From assembly GCA_049999765.1 (NCBI GenBank), contig JBNGIQ010002480.1:1-25124 (forward strand): a stretch of 25,124 nucleotides of DNA, given 5' to 3'. The notes below the pieces were generated by a model. It searched no databases and was not told the DNA's origin. It saw only the letters and a list, made by a program, of their open reading frames with translations. Position numbers and translations under genes: made by a program. Positions 1 to 9,667 of this stretch are shown piece after piece. This stretch comes from Phaeoceros laevis (taxonomy: Eukaryota; Anthocerotophyta; Anthocerotopsida; Notothyladales). Every line of letters starts with the position of its first letter. Positions within the stretch are counted from its first letter, which is position 1.

Positions 1-1336
1 TCCTCGTAGGCACGGTCAGCCATAGCTTTCATATCCTTATCGTGTTGCTTCATATACCTAACTCTCTCCACCAGGTCCGTGAAACTGGGCAATCGCATGC
101 AAGAGAGGGGATCAGCGACACCTGACAAAAGTAAAATGAAGAAAAAATGCACAAGATGAGACGCACAATCTGGTCAATGGAAGATGGAAATTGGCGGGGA
201 ACCACTTACTAGTGTGAAGTCTCGACAAAGTGCTTCATAGGCCGCCTGAGAGGAGAGTAGAAGCTGTAGTAAGGAGTCTCCTGCTGAATCAGGACACGCT
301 TACTTAGTATGGCGTCGCAAAACTGTGAGGTGCTGTTGAAGCCACCATCCAAAAACAGCTCGTATTTGTAGTTCAGCTTGTCGCTAGAGTTCATCTTGGA
401 ACCCAACCTAATTCCCTGGTCCTCCAGCTCCGCTCTGTGCTTGTCCTGAACATGATTCCAAGAATCCACTCGAGCATCCAGCAAAGACGGATGAAAGTCA
501 CTCAGCCTGTGCAGCCTCCACTGCGGTGTTGCCTCGAGGCTTCCTGTCCGCCAGTGATAGACTGCGGAAGGTCCTCGGAAAACAGCCTTGGACTCCTTCT
601 CCTCCCAAGATCTCCCAAGCGTGTCAGTTTGAGTCTTCTGAAGCTGCAACGGATCCGGAATCGGCACATCCAAGTTCACGGTTGTGGTGAAAGTGCTGAA
701 AATAAGGAAGCCGGCGTAGTTGATTGTCAAGCTGCTGTCTGATGACATGGGAAAATCGCAAGTGTTGAAAAGCAACTCCACACGCAAATCCTGCATGCCA
801 TACTTGTCCACCATGGTCTGCAACGCCAAAACCATTCCATTTGCCCGGGCCAGCTGATGAGCATTTCCCATGTATCCACCATACCTGAAGTACACTTTAC
901 CCTCCACAATCCGAATGTGCACACAGCATTCCATAAATCTCGACTGCGTAGCAGCTCCCCTCACAGCTTGGAGCTTCCACGTCCCCCGGCTCCCAAATCC
1001 CTCTTTTATGTTAGGGATCGGCATCCAGCTGCCAAAATAGTACCTTGCCAGCTTCAACAGGCTGAGAAGCCGGGGATCCCCGGTCTCTATTGTGTCGGGG
1101 GACATCCGCAGTGCCTCCCATGCTTCCGTGGGAACGGTCTCGAAATGCACAGCCTGCCAGAACTCTTCCCCACGGCTTGCCACCTGCCCTGCTTCATCAA
1201 CCTCTTCCACAGAAAACCGGTCCACTGGTGCGAGAAACACGATTGCCAGCACAGTGAGCAGAGTGAACACAATGATCAGCGTCGAAGAAGGCCATAGTCG
1301 CAGAGCTGCGCAGAACCAGGATTGGCGGCCCGACAT
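1..1336 (-). CDS. GT90/CAP10-domain (DUF821) protein O-glycosyltransferase, partial
   Basis: Exon 1 is 1336-210 and exon 2 runs from about 84 past the left edge, so the 3' part is missing. A short cytosolic N-terminus is followed by a membrane helix (residues about 18-36), giving a type II Golgi/ER topology. The lumenal region matches the CAP10/GT90 fold (KDELC/POGLUT/Rumi relatives, which transfer glucose or xylose to proteins or glycans): NTCDFP at 191-196 with the conserved Asp194, the VFRGP block at 252-256, YKYELFLDGG at 323-332 and the QQETPYYSFY segment after it. The donor GTAAGT is at 209-204, phase 2. The acceptor CAG at 87-85 continues in frame as YFTDLVERV, matching the family's 'DLVE' helix after HY/FVP. 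An AG at about 122 would give an immediate stop and was rejected. The exact acceptor is inferred. Substrate cannot be told from sequence. Confidence 0.85.
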
Positions 1337-1784
1337 TCCGGATGGTCAGTCACGCCCGGCTCTTTCCTCTTTGATCAGCACATGAACCGCAAGAAAGGGC
1401 AGCACAATCTATGGATCCAGCTACCTTCCCCCCTATAATGCTGCTCGCCGGTGTCGAAGGACATGCAATGGCCGTCGGGGCGACAATTGGGACAGAAGGA
1501 GCCGGGTCCAACGTGCGTGCCGCCCAACGCAGTACACACCGGGGCTGGAGCATGATCAACGAGACTCACGACCGCTTCGGGAGGAGTCCACGGGATGCAC
1601 ATTGGTGCATACAGTACTATAGTAGTACAGTGTAAAGCTCTCCCACAAACCCCGTCACCGTCCTATTTGAAGACCCGTTCCGTTTAGACCCGTCTTCTCC
1701 GTTTCAGCGGCATGCCATCCCTAGTCCGATGCCGAGCTCCACTTGAGGAATGCTATCTGGCATTTATGGACAACGGATGCGGCC
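1337..1784. promoter_or_regulatory. Shared divergent promoter region of the GT90 and CCHC genes
   Basis: About 450 bp separate the GT90 start (minus) and the first usable CCHC start (plus), so both genes probably take regulatory sequence from here. I see no clear canonical TATA box. An ACTATAGTAG stretch near 1615 is the nearest A/T-rich candidate for the plus gene. Small open frames on both strands match nothing I recognise. The 5' UTR of the plus gene, possibly with a non-coding or short first exon, may start here. Confidence 0.4.
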
Positions 1785-3179
1785 ATGAGGAGCGCCAGCG
1801 GCTCCAGAGCCCTTTGCCACCGTTGCGGCAGAGGCGGCCACCTTGCTCGAGATTGCTCCCAGCATACTTGCTTCCGTTGCAACGCGTGAGTGCTACAATC
1901 ACCTCCTGGACCAACGTATCCTCCTGCTGCAGGGTTTGGAGTTAATTGCCGCTCTGACGAGTGCGTATGATCTGTCCACATTGTTATCCATGTTCTGGAC
2001 CGCGTATGTTGTCGATTAGGGCTGAGACCTGATACCTCTTGGCTCTTGGCTTGGACAGGAAAGGGCACATGGCCTGGGAGTGCGCAGAGGGCATGACCTG
2101 CGGTAGATGTGGAGACAAGGGCCACATCCAGCGTAACTGCAAGAACATCTCATGTCACAGGTGACTTTCAAAGCCTTCGTTTGAGCTTGTTCCCAGTTAG
2201 GTGTAGTGGCCGACGTTTGTGGTTGCTTGGATGCCTGTTAATTTCGTGGACATAAGAGGTTTTTCTCTACAGGTGTGGTCGTAGGGGGCACATCGCAAAG
2301 TTTTGCAAAGATCCGTTCGCAAAGGTATGCCTGCTCAAGGTGACAAGCACCTGACGGTAAAAAATTTCGTTCCGAGACTAGAATTTCATCATGCTAAGCA
2401 GGCCAAAGTAGTTGGCACAGACACCTTTGTTGTATGTCACTTGTCCTCCCGAATGGGTTCAAGGGTTTGGTTTTACTTTGTTTATGAACCAGGCAGCAGA
2501 AGTTGAGAGGCAGGAGCAGCAGCAGGCCTCGAGAGCGGGCTCAGGAGTCTGCTGGCCCCTCTTTGGGAACAATGAGATGAAGATGTCTGTAAGTGGCGGG
2601 AGTGGAACGGTGAGCTTGGCCAGGCAAAGGGAGGCACCCAGCCCCTGGGATGATTTAGGAGTTCGAAGGGAAACTGGTAACGAGGGGAAAGGAGATTCTA
2701 CCAGTTTGCTTGACGGGCTGGTGTCAGGTCAGGACAGAGCTTCATTTGCAACTCGTGGAACAGGGGTCAGATCAAGGCAAGTCACTTTGTCCGTTTCCGA
2801 ACACATCTCTGTCTTGAGAACGAAGAGGAAAGGGCTCTTTTTAGGACCGAGGTATCAAGCTTCAAAGAAACAAAGAGATGATCCCCCTATGGAACAGGAC
2901 GGGGATGTCGAAACAGGTCTCCTGAGAAAAGCTGCAGAGGAGTTGCTAGGTTCGGGTGGTCATGTGCACACCATGCAGCAGCTAGGAGACAGCACTAATT
3001 CCTCCTGGCATGGCCTAGACGGGTATGGAACTGATGACAGTGGCACCGAACCAAGGGAAGGTGTACCTGCAAAACTTGGCGAGGAGAACAACTGCTTCAA
3101 GGAAATATGCACAAAACGGTCCGCAGGGTCAGATGGTTTCGTGGATGACCAAGCAGCCAGTTGCCGAGAGTCCTGGTGA
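1785..3179 (+). CDS. CCHC zinc-knuckle nucleic-acid-binding protein, four exons
   Basis: Exons 1785-1885, 2059-2160, 2273-2324 and 2493-3179 splice with GT-AG borders and stay in frame for 313 codons plus stop. They encode four consecutive CX2CX4HX4C knuckles: CHRCGRGGHLARDC, CFRCNAKGHMAWEC, CGRCGDKGHIQRNC and CHRCGRRGHIAKFC. The introns after 1885 and 2160 cut inside knuckles 2 and 4, so the motifs only form after splicing, which supports the model strongly. The spacing between knuckles resembles CNBP/GIS2-type single-stranded nucleic-acid binders. The last exon is a low-complexity, probably disordered tail with a basic SKKQR patch that could be a nuclear signal. The start is uncertain: the frame is open back to 1725, and an upstream exon joining at about 1725 is possible. 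It is not a retrotransposon gag, because introns split the knuckles. Target RNA or DNA unknown. Confidence 0.75.
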
Positions 3180-4831
3180 GGAGTAGTACCGGACGCCAGA
3201 TAATTCGAAAGAGTATATGGCAGGCAGCCTACAGTGAGCAAGCTTGCAACATCAGACAGCCAGCAGGGAGCAAATCGTAAGGTCTTACCGCAGCTTTTTG
3301 CTTGCGAGGGCCTTGTGGGCGAATTGCGGGCTATCACCTGGCATTTAGGTCTGCTTCGGAGCGGCTAATAAGTAGGCCGTGAGACGTAGCTGAGGTATTT
3401 TCTTCTCTTTCAGAGTTGTTTCAGAGCAAAACCGTCGTCAGATAAGCCTTGGTCAAGGAGATGGCTGAATGTTCTTAATCTCTGCACTCAGGAATGGTGT
3501 CGTCCAAGAGAAGTAGTCACATCCTATTTTGTGTCTGTCGTCCTGTTTCTCATGCATGCCTTGTTACTGCAGGTGATGTTACCGTGATAAGTGAAGTCAA
3601 GTGGCAATGTGTTTACCACTGCAATCGTGACCATGTAGTTGTATTGCATTTCGAACAAAGCCACGGTGTGTGAGGATTGGCGATGTTGTACCTGTATGGC
3701 AAGTATGGCTCAGACAGATGGACACGAGAAACAGGTGATGTGAGATGTGGACTACAACGCCCCACGCCCGAGCTGTACAGTGCAGGACATGAATCATCAC
3801 CAGAAGAGTTTTTTGTGGGGAATGCGTGAAGGAGCTGTGCCAGGGAGGAGAGGAGAGGTCGCGCAAGCTGTCGAGAGCACCGGCCAACAGAAGGCAGTCA
3901 TGTACAGTCCACGAACAAAGCAGCCCACCAGACATGTGTCCAGCGCACGCGTCCCTATGGTTGGCGCGTGGGCTCACGGGCGCTCACAGCAGGGTATTGG
4001 TTCGTCATCTGTCCCCCAATGATGGCTTGAGGACATGTTGAGGACAGAGGACATCTTGCCTGGCAAGCACATCACCGCGACCACGAACTACCAGGCTGGT
4101 TCACAGCTGCAGCCGCTGGACAGCCGGCGTGCCGATCGAGAAGTGCAGACCAAGGGCATGCCGAAACTTGTGCCTGTCAAGCCCCCGATTTACCTCGGTT
4201 GGTGGGTAATCAAGGGGTGTTTTCTCATAGTCACCCGGCCGGGTCCCCAAGTTCCGGGGTGTACTATCTAGGGGGTCATCTTCTATTAGCGCCCGGGATT
4301 TGAAGGTCCCTACAATTATGATTTAGGTTGCCTATTTGCTTCCGTTTCACAGCCGGTCATCGAAACAGGTTTGCCATCACAAATAGTGGGGGAAGAAAAA
4401 ACCCGGCAGGCCCGACTCTAAAATCGTGTGTTTTGTTATATGTTGGGATGCATGGTAAATGCGGCCTGTGATACAAGTGTCGGTGATCGCATGACGCCCC
4501 AAAATTTTGTGCTATGAGTAGGCGGAAGGAGAAAGTTTGTCGCACCTCAGATGTGCTGTATGTTGCACTGTAGACGGCAAACACGCAGACCCACAAACCT
4601 CCGGTCACCTCCGACCCCGACCTTGACAGCCTGTGGCTTTGGGCCCCCCACTCTAGGTCTGGTACAAACCTTCGTCACCTGTGAGCTCGATAGCTGGTGG
4701 CGAAAAGCCTCCCACTGGACTCTGGAGTCTCGCGGCGTGAATCTAGGAAGAGGGTGGCGTGGCGGTGCGTGCGCCGAGTGTTGGCTGGGGCCGTCGCTGG
4801 TATTTGCTGGAGCGGGTATCCGCGGGAGCGG
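3180..4831. other. Gene-free stretch downstream of the CCHC gene
   Basis: I find no supported gene. The first few hundred bases are probably 3' UTR of the CCHC gene. Open frames here are short, on both strands, without recognisable motifs or splice partners. No tRNA-like or rRNA-like sequence was seen. Confidence 0.4.
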
Positions 4832-4939
4832 CAAACCTGGACCGCAGAAACGGCCAGCGTGGGGCCAATGGTAGGAGAGGAGGCCCAAACATGGACCGCA
4901 GAAACGGCCAGCGTGGAGCCAATGGTAGGAGAGGAGGCC
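4832..4939. repeat. 54-bp tandem duplication (2 copies)
   Basis: Copies at 4832-4885 and 4886-4939 differ at only two positions, so the duplication is recent. The unit contains TGGACCGCAGAAACGG and ends in AGGAGAGGAGGCC. The length is a multiple of three and frames stay open through it, but no real protein is supported around it. Confidence 0.9.
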
Positions 4940-5542
4940 TGGGGGAGGTGTAGACTAGACGTCCACTACACTAGACTTGTGTAACTTCTGCTCTACTTGT
5001 AGTCTTAACTGCAGGAATAAAATGGTGGGCGACTTCAACCTCACCAGTTGCAGATCCTTCAAAATTGGTGCTCCAAATTTGATTTCCGTGGGGCCCTAAA
5101 CATTCCGACCTGTAGCAAGCAAGCGAGTCACGAACCAGTCAATCACAATAAAACCCCCCTCCTTCCTTCGGAATCCTTCCTCATATTACAAAGCACTAAG
5201 TTCGGGTAGACTATAGATAGTATTTCCGTCCTCTAAAATCCGGTCAGTGTGGTCAGGGACGATTCCCGAGCGTTAGCCAAGAGCGAATTCGATCTGATAT
5301 TTCCCATTTGCTCCACGTGTCCTTGTGATGAGCCTTCCTTCACCGACGGTACCAACTTGTTGTGTCCAAACCTGCAGCCGCAGTTGGGGCGAAACGGCTC
5401 ACCCCAGGCCGTAGCCGTTTTGCTGTTTGCGGGGAACACGGCTTGGAGTGGGATCGGGGAATCTAGGAGTGCTCCTTACTGTACTCAACTGCGCCAGTTT
5501 CGCCGGCAGCCGGCCTGCCTTATCCCCTGCCGGAGCTCGCCC
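4940..5542. other. Intergenic stretch upstream of the miRNA-like transcription unit
   Basis: No supported gene. An AATAAA-type sequence lies near 5017 (GGAATAAAATGG) and could be a poly(A) signal of an unseen plus-strand transcript. A CACGTG-type G-box core (CTCCACGTGTCC) lies near 5312 and may belong to the promoter of the unit starting near 5570. Confidence 0.35.
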
Positions 5543-5549
5543 TTAAATA
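5543..5549 (+). promoter_or_regulatory. TATA-like box (TTAAATA)
   Basis: TTAAATA sits in an otherwise GC-rich setting and is followed by a C/T-rich leader with CATCACAAC about 28-35 bp downstream, a typical plant start-site context. It would drive the transcription unit that contains the miR536-like hairpin. Inferred from position only. Confidence 0.5.
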
Positions 5550-6029
5550 TCCCCCCTACCTCGCTTGTTCCATCACAACAGCCAGTCCCGCCGAAGGCAC
5601 CTCAGCGATCCATCAGCTCCTTCACTCTTCCTCGCCGCCTTGCGCTCCGCTCCGCACCGCTCTCGCGCCTGCTCCCGCTCCCGCATTCTTCCTGTCTGCA
5701 TTGAGATCCCGCTGGGACGGCTCCTCGCTTTGTCTTCTCTGGACACTCGGCCTCTGTGATGTGATCGATCGGAGATGGACGGCGGTGTCGCATTCATGGC
5801 TCTGCTGCATCTCGCCTTCGATTGTGACGCCGGTATCGGCTGTTTAGGGCCTCTAGAGCTTCTGGCGTCTGTTCCGCACTGTTTTATCTAGTTTTGCTTC
5901 GCTATCGATGTCAGGCTAGCAGGAAATTAGAGCAGTCTGGTGCTGCGCTCTTGAAAGCTGGTCTTGGTTTGGCAATGATGTTTTCTGAAATTCTCGCAGG
6001 AGGAAGACGAAGAACCTGTGGCTCCCGGC

Positions 6030-6285
6030 GTACTTGAAGAGCGCAACTTTTGGAAGCACGTAGCTTGGCACGTTTCTTTTCACGTCATTCCTGCGTCGTC
6101 TGTCTGCTTCACCCTAGCGAGCATGTGGTACAGCGGCTGCTGCTGCACCACTGCTGCTGCGTAGGGGCGGATGGCGACATCCGGTTCATGTTGAGCAATC
6201 TCATGATCAGGCAAACTTTCTCGATTGCTGGCTGACGAGGATCGAGTCGTGCCAAGCTGCATGCATCTGAATGTTGCTGCTCCAG
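6030..6285 (+). ncRNA. MIR536: miR536-family-like miRNA precursor hairpin
   Basis: The 3' arm 6247-6267 begins TCGTGCCAAGCTG and differs from my recollection of miR536 at about three of 21 positions, all in the 3' third. The 5' arm GCACGTAGCTTGGCACG (6056-6072) pairs with it: from 6053 to 6072 against 6267 to 6248 I count two mismatches (A55/A65 and C59/A61) and one G-U wobble, with no bulge. The lower stem continues, with GCAAC at 6043-6047 facing GTTGC at 6073-6077. The loop is about 170 nt and contains smaller hairpins (AGCAATC with GATTGCT). A near-perfect 21-nt duplex with extended lower stem meets usual plant miRNA structural criteria. Family assignment is from memory. miR536 is reported to target F-box genes in mosses; the target here is unknown. 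Confidence 0.7.
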
Positions 6286-6512
6286 TTTCCATTACCACAA
6301 TTCTGCCACCGATCCTGTGGTGCACAAGAAGAAGCCATCTGAGCCTCAGGGAGGAGCTATGCCTTGAGTGCAACTCAACCCGACGGACGACTTAGCATAA
6401 ATCGTTTCTTTGCTTTGCTGTACGTGGAGTTTGACGGCCATAGAATCAGCTCTTAATTTGCTTCCAAGTGGGAAGAACATGTGAACCACGTGTAACCGCT
6501 CTGTGACCTGGC

Positions 6513-6518
6513 AATAAA
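6513..6518 (+). terminator. Poly(A) signal AATAAA
   Basis: A canonical AATAAA about 230 bp after the hairpin's 3' arm, in the right place to end the miRNA-bearing transcript. Confidence 0.45.
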
Positions 6519-6543
6519 ATTGAGCCTCCTTTCTCAAACAAAA

Positions 6544-6615
6544 GTCTTCTCTCGAGGCCCCTTTCTTTCTCGGGGCCCCTTTCTTTCTCGAGGCCCCTTG
6601 CTTTCTCGAGGCATT
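6544..6615. repeat. 18-bp tandem repeat, about 4 copies
   Basis: The unit TTTCTTTCTCGAGGCCCC is perfect at 6580-6597 and has a one-base variant at 6562-6579. Degenerate copies flank both sides (6544-6561 and 6598-6615). It starts about 25 bp after the poly(A) signal. The unit is six codons long, so a spurious repeated SRGPFL peptide appears in one frame. Confidence 0.9.
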
Positions 6616-7661
6616 CCTCTGGACGTTTTGGTCAATACCGGGATTCTCCCCCAATTAAACAAACTACATTTCAAGCTTAATGCTCACATAGACAAACATT
6701 GCAGTCACCATAGTGCACCAGCAAATTGTTTAATAATTTGTGCTGATAATTGGATTACTCACATCCACGTGCACGTTTTCGCACCCCATACCTGCCAGAC
6801 GCCTACATTACGACAAGTTCCATGGCCTGTTCTGACTCTGTCCTTTAGAAGAAAAACAACTTTCGAAACGCGTTTCTACTCCACGGTGATGCTTCGAGAT
6901 TAGGTGGACATAGATCGGTCACCGAAAAGTGGTTTATTAGAGTGATGAAGTCACCCCCACGCCACCGCTTTGAACCTGGCAACGCTTTACTAGTAGTCTT
7001 GGCACGCTTCCCGAGCTGGTACGAGGACTTCAACGACTCGGCTGCCCGGCTTCGGTAGCACCGCCTGCACAAGCGAAGGGCGTGTAGTAAGCATACTTAA
7101 ATAACCTGTTGACCTGACCTGCTTAGACCGAGTGCAAGATCTTCGAGTGGTTAAGAAGCGTTGCTACGAAAGTAGCATTGTACCTGCCTAGTCCCACGAT
7201 TGTGGAGCTTTGATATATAAAGAGCTGTGCCATTATCACCAAAAAAAAGATCTTGGAGTGGTTAAAAAGATCTTCCAGTGGTTTTCCCTGAAGTTATCCT
7301 ATTTGCTGAGAGGAAAGGCAGAGATGGCAATGGTTCCATTTCTGCAACAGGACCTTTGCAGCTCCAGAAATTGTCCCTTACTCTTTCACCTTCAGCAGAT
7401 TTGCCAAGAGGGCAATGGCCATTCATGATCACAACAAGACAATTGCAAATGAAGGGGTTTGATGAGGATCATGTGATCTTGTGTGACCGGCCCTACAAGC
7501 ATGTAGACGAAATTTCCTCCTCCTTGAGCGGGAGCAAATTCGCCAACCAAACCACTACCTAAATCATACAACATGTGGAGAAGGGGAACAAAAATGGGAG
7601 ACTGGATTTAGGTGAGCTATAAGCCTACGCGCGGATACTTCCTCATGCACATTCTATATCG
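6616..7661. other. Gene-free stretch with scattered short repeats
   Basis: No supported gene. A motif AGATCTT-N2-AGTGGTT occurs three times (about 7138, 7248 and 7268), the last two nearly adjacent. A TATATAAA sequence at about 7213 looks like a TATA box but has no recognisable gene after it. Short open frames at 7210-7562 have no recognised domain. Confidence 0.35.
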
Positions 7662-7758
7662 TATCTTTGAAATCCTTCCAAAGTTCATGCGCAGTCCCTC
7701 CTATCTTTGAAATCCTTCCAAAGTTCATGGGCGGGCCAAGCCCAAGCCCAAGCCCAAG
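7662..7758. repeat. 28-bp direct repeat plus CCCAAG hexanucleotide array
   Basis: The sequence starting TATCTTTGAAATCCTTCC is present identically at 7662-7689 and 7702-7729. It is followed at 7735-7758 by four copies of a (G/C)CCAAG hexamer. Both are clean tandem or near-tandem duplications in non-coding DNA. Confidence 0.9.
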
Positions 7759-7914
7759 GCTCATTAGATATAAACGTATGGGAATAAAAGTTGGGAAGAT
7801 CAAACACAACCTCCCACTTCCCAACCTGAGTGCTCTACCAATTGATTACTATCCTAGACTAACCTTGCATTAGGTTTCAAATTTATAAACCCTCCTGGTT
7901 TGAACTTTTTAAAA

Positions 7915-7966
7915 CGGTTTGACCCTTTAATCCCGGATCATGATCGAATTAAAGGGTTTGAAACCG
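7915..7966. repeat. Short inverted repeat downstream of the lectin gene
   Basis: Left arm 7915-7931 (CGGTTT-GACCCTTTAAT) pairs with right arm 7948-7966 (ATTAAAGGGTTTGAAACCG) around a 16-base loop that itself contains the palindrome GATCATGATC. It lies within the likely 3' flank of the minus-strand lectin gene and may be a degraded transposon foldback or a 3'-end structure. Confidence 0.7.
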
Positions 7967-8032
7967 ATTAAACGGTTTACTCCGGACCGATTACCCAAAC
8001 TAAAAAGGTCAAAAATACCTTTTTCAAAGAGG

Positions 8033-8113
8033 TCAAAACACAACCCAGAAAATCACCCCCAAAGCAGCTACAGCGATCACGGCGGCAACTATCACTAGAA
8101 CAGCCTTCACCAT
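8033..8113 (-). other. Out-of-frame transmembrane tail of the B-lectin
   Basis: Read from the ATG at 8113-8111, this stretch gives 26 codons and a stop. It begins MVKAVLVIVAAV and ends FWVVF: one uninterrupted hydrophobic helix, then the stop. That is what a C-terminal membrane anchor looks like. It overlaps the lectin stop codon by frame offset. Chance occurrence is possible, but the position exactly at the lectin's end argues for a broken or alternatively expressed anchor. Confidence 0.6.
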
Positions 8114-8973
8114 CCAGCTTTCTTGTCCCCCTTAGCAGGTTTGAAGCCTGTCCAGACGGCAGTCTTGAGCTCAAGGCTGTTGAAAATAGACAGGTCTCCG
8201 CTGTCTCCAAGAAAGAGGACATAGCTGTCGACAGCCGCAGGACCGCTGTAATTGTTCTGCCAGGCCACTGCACCATTTCCACCTAGTATCTGAAGGGTGC
8301 CATTTTCCCGCAAGAGAAGGGTACAGTTGTCTCCAACAGAGCCACCCGTTTCGCTTCGCCACTGCACGATACCATTTCTTTGCAGTTCAAGGTAGCAGCT
8401 AGAGTTCAAGCGGAGAAGAAAATTCCCATTTTGCAAGGGAGTGCCTACAGGAAGGCGGTATCCTGCCACCATGTAGAGCACCCCAGCCTGTGCTTCCCAG
8501 ACGGTTGGCACCAGTGCAGGAGGAGGAGGAGCAGGGCCTGGCACAGAAGGTGGCGGTGCTGCTGACCCAGGTGAAGGGTAAGGGGCAAACCACAGGACTT
8601 CACCAGCAACCAGCGTCTTGATGCTCACGTTGCCCTTGTTGTCAAGGACAAGGTAGTTTCTGTTGACTTGCTTGGAGTTTGATCTCCACAAGCTTGTGCC
8701 ATTGCTGTCTTTGATGACGAGGTCCCCGCTTCCCTGCAACTCCGCCACGCACCCAACCCCATTCCCGCCTTGTCGCCACAACAACTGCGCATCCCTGGTC
8801 AGTGCCAGCTCGCAGTCATCCCCCATAGCCAGCCGGTAAACCCCATTCTCGATGTAGTGCCCTGCTTCAAGGCTGTTGAAGGTGGCCAAAATGCTCACAC
8901 CTGCCACACCCTGCAGGGCTGCAACTCCCACAAGTAAGGCCGCAAACAGGAGCGTGGAAGCTACTGCTGCCAT
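8107..8973 (-). CDS. Secreted two-domain bulb-type (B_lectin) lectin
   Basis: A 288-residue intronless frame. Residues 1 to about 24 are a hydrophobic Ala/Val-rich signal peptide. Two B-lectin-like beta-prism domains follow (about 27-130 and 156-270), joined by a Pro-rich linker at 131-155. Each has the family's repeated Leu/Trp pattern: LLWRQGGNG, GDLVIKD and LVLDNKGNVSI in the first; IVQWRSETGG, CTLLLRENGTLQIL and VLFLGDSGDLSIF in the second. The mannose-binding QxDxNxVxY motif is not intact in any subdomain, so sugar specificity is doubtful. Several N-glycosylation sequons are present. The frame ends with TGA at 8109-8107. Another frame, whose ATG overlaps that stop (8113), encodes a clean transmembrane helix to 8033. 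One extra base in the C5/G5 run at 8127-8131 would join them, so the annotated end may be a frameshift or a consensus error. Confidence 0.8.
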   Translation of the reverse strand: MAAVASTLLFAALLVGVAALQGVAGVSILATFNSLEAGHYIENGVYRLAMGDDCELALTRDAQLLWRQGGNGVGCVAELQGSGDLVIKDSNGTSLWRSNSKQVNRNYLVLDNKGNVSIKTLVAGEVLWFAPYPSPGSAAPPPSVPGPAPPPPALVPTVWEAQAGVLYMVAGYRLPVGTPLQNGNFLLRLNSSCYLELQRNGIVQWRSETGGSVGDNCTLLLRENGTLQILGGNGAVAWQNNYSGPAAVDSYVLFLGDSGDLSIFNSLELKTAVWTGFKPAKGDKKAGW

Positions 8974-9289
8974 GCTGGGTCACTGAACCATCCAAATGCG
9001 AGATCTGGAAGGCCCCTGTCGATCGAGTTGAGGCACCATCACCGAACGGCCACCCACACTGGATCAGAACAATCCGACGGCAAGCTTCTCCTGCTGCCTC
9101 AGGTAGGCGTGATGGGCACGAATGTAGAGGAGCCCACATGTGCAACTGGCTCGCCGTCATTTGACCAGTTCCCTGGGATCCACGAAATTCCCGAATGACG
9201 CGTTATTCGAATTCCCGAATGACCCGTCAAGACCCGAATGCGTTCTTTGTTTTCCGCTGGCTGGAGATTGTCTAGTACTGGAAGGCTGG

Positions 9290-9446
9290 GAGAATTCTTC
9301 ACTGGCAAGCTGGAGAATTCTTCACTGGCAGGCTGGGAGAATTCTTCATGCTTGCCAGTACCGGGTGAACAAGTCCGAATGAATTCTTCATGCCTGCCAG
9401 TGAAGATTCATGAAGAATTCTCCCAGGCTGCCAGTGAAGATTCGGT
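9290..9446. repeat. GAATTC-rich direct and inverted repeat cluster
   Basis: A unit with the core GAATTCTTCACTGGCAGGCT recurs in tandem from about 9290, with variants at 9293, 9315 and 9335. A long inverted copy follows: arm 9315-9350 pairs with 9409-9443 with one mismatch and one gap, leaving a 58-base loop that carries two further partial copies. The transcript would form a strong hairpin. It lies 320-470 bp upstream of the lectin start and about 220 bp beyond the TRM stop codon, so it may affect lectin expression or be a foldback element. Confidence 0.9.
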
Positions 9447-9667
9447 GAACTCTCCACAGAGCACTTACTTGACATTCTGCACGATGCAATGCTAGGACAT
9501 TACTTTGGCTCCTTTACAACCGAGACAGGCAACCGGAAGTAAGCGTCTGGTAACCCATTTCCGATTATAACCCGAAGTTGCGATCTCGCAACTCTGACTT
9601 GTAAAGTTCGGCACTTCAAAAGAAGACTAGCCTGCACATGGATTTTTAAATTTACAAAAATGGCCAT

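Larger units (their letters stand above)
5575..6530 (+). ncRNA. Candidate primary miRNA transcript
   Basis: The unit is bounded by a TATA-like box at 5543 and an AATAAA signal at 6513. It opens with a CT-rich leader and has only short unconvincing open frames (one starts at 5775 and stops after 38 codons). A possible intron could end at the TTCTCGCAG near 6000, just before the hairpin arm, as is common in plant pri-miRNAs. Both ends are estimates. The alternative is a small-peptide gene I do not recognise. Confidence 0.5.

Noticed and set aside
857-1297. 146-codon plus-strand frame opposite the GT90 exon
   Set aside because: It lies wholly antisense to a well-supported coding exon and has no domain or splice context of its own.
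1375-1602. Minus-strand frame with FCPNC and a downstream Cys/His string
   Set aside because: The spacing is not a recognised zinc finger, it lies in the divergent promoter, and no splice partner links it to the GT90 gene.
5775-5891. 38-codon frame (MDGGVAF...) in the miRNA-like transcript
   Set aside because: No recognisable peptide family; most likely a short upstream frame of a non-coding transcript.
6520-6903. Plus-strand frame with repeated SRGPFL
   Set aside because: Its only notable content is the 18-bp tandem repeat, and it begins at the poly(A) signal region.
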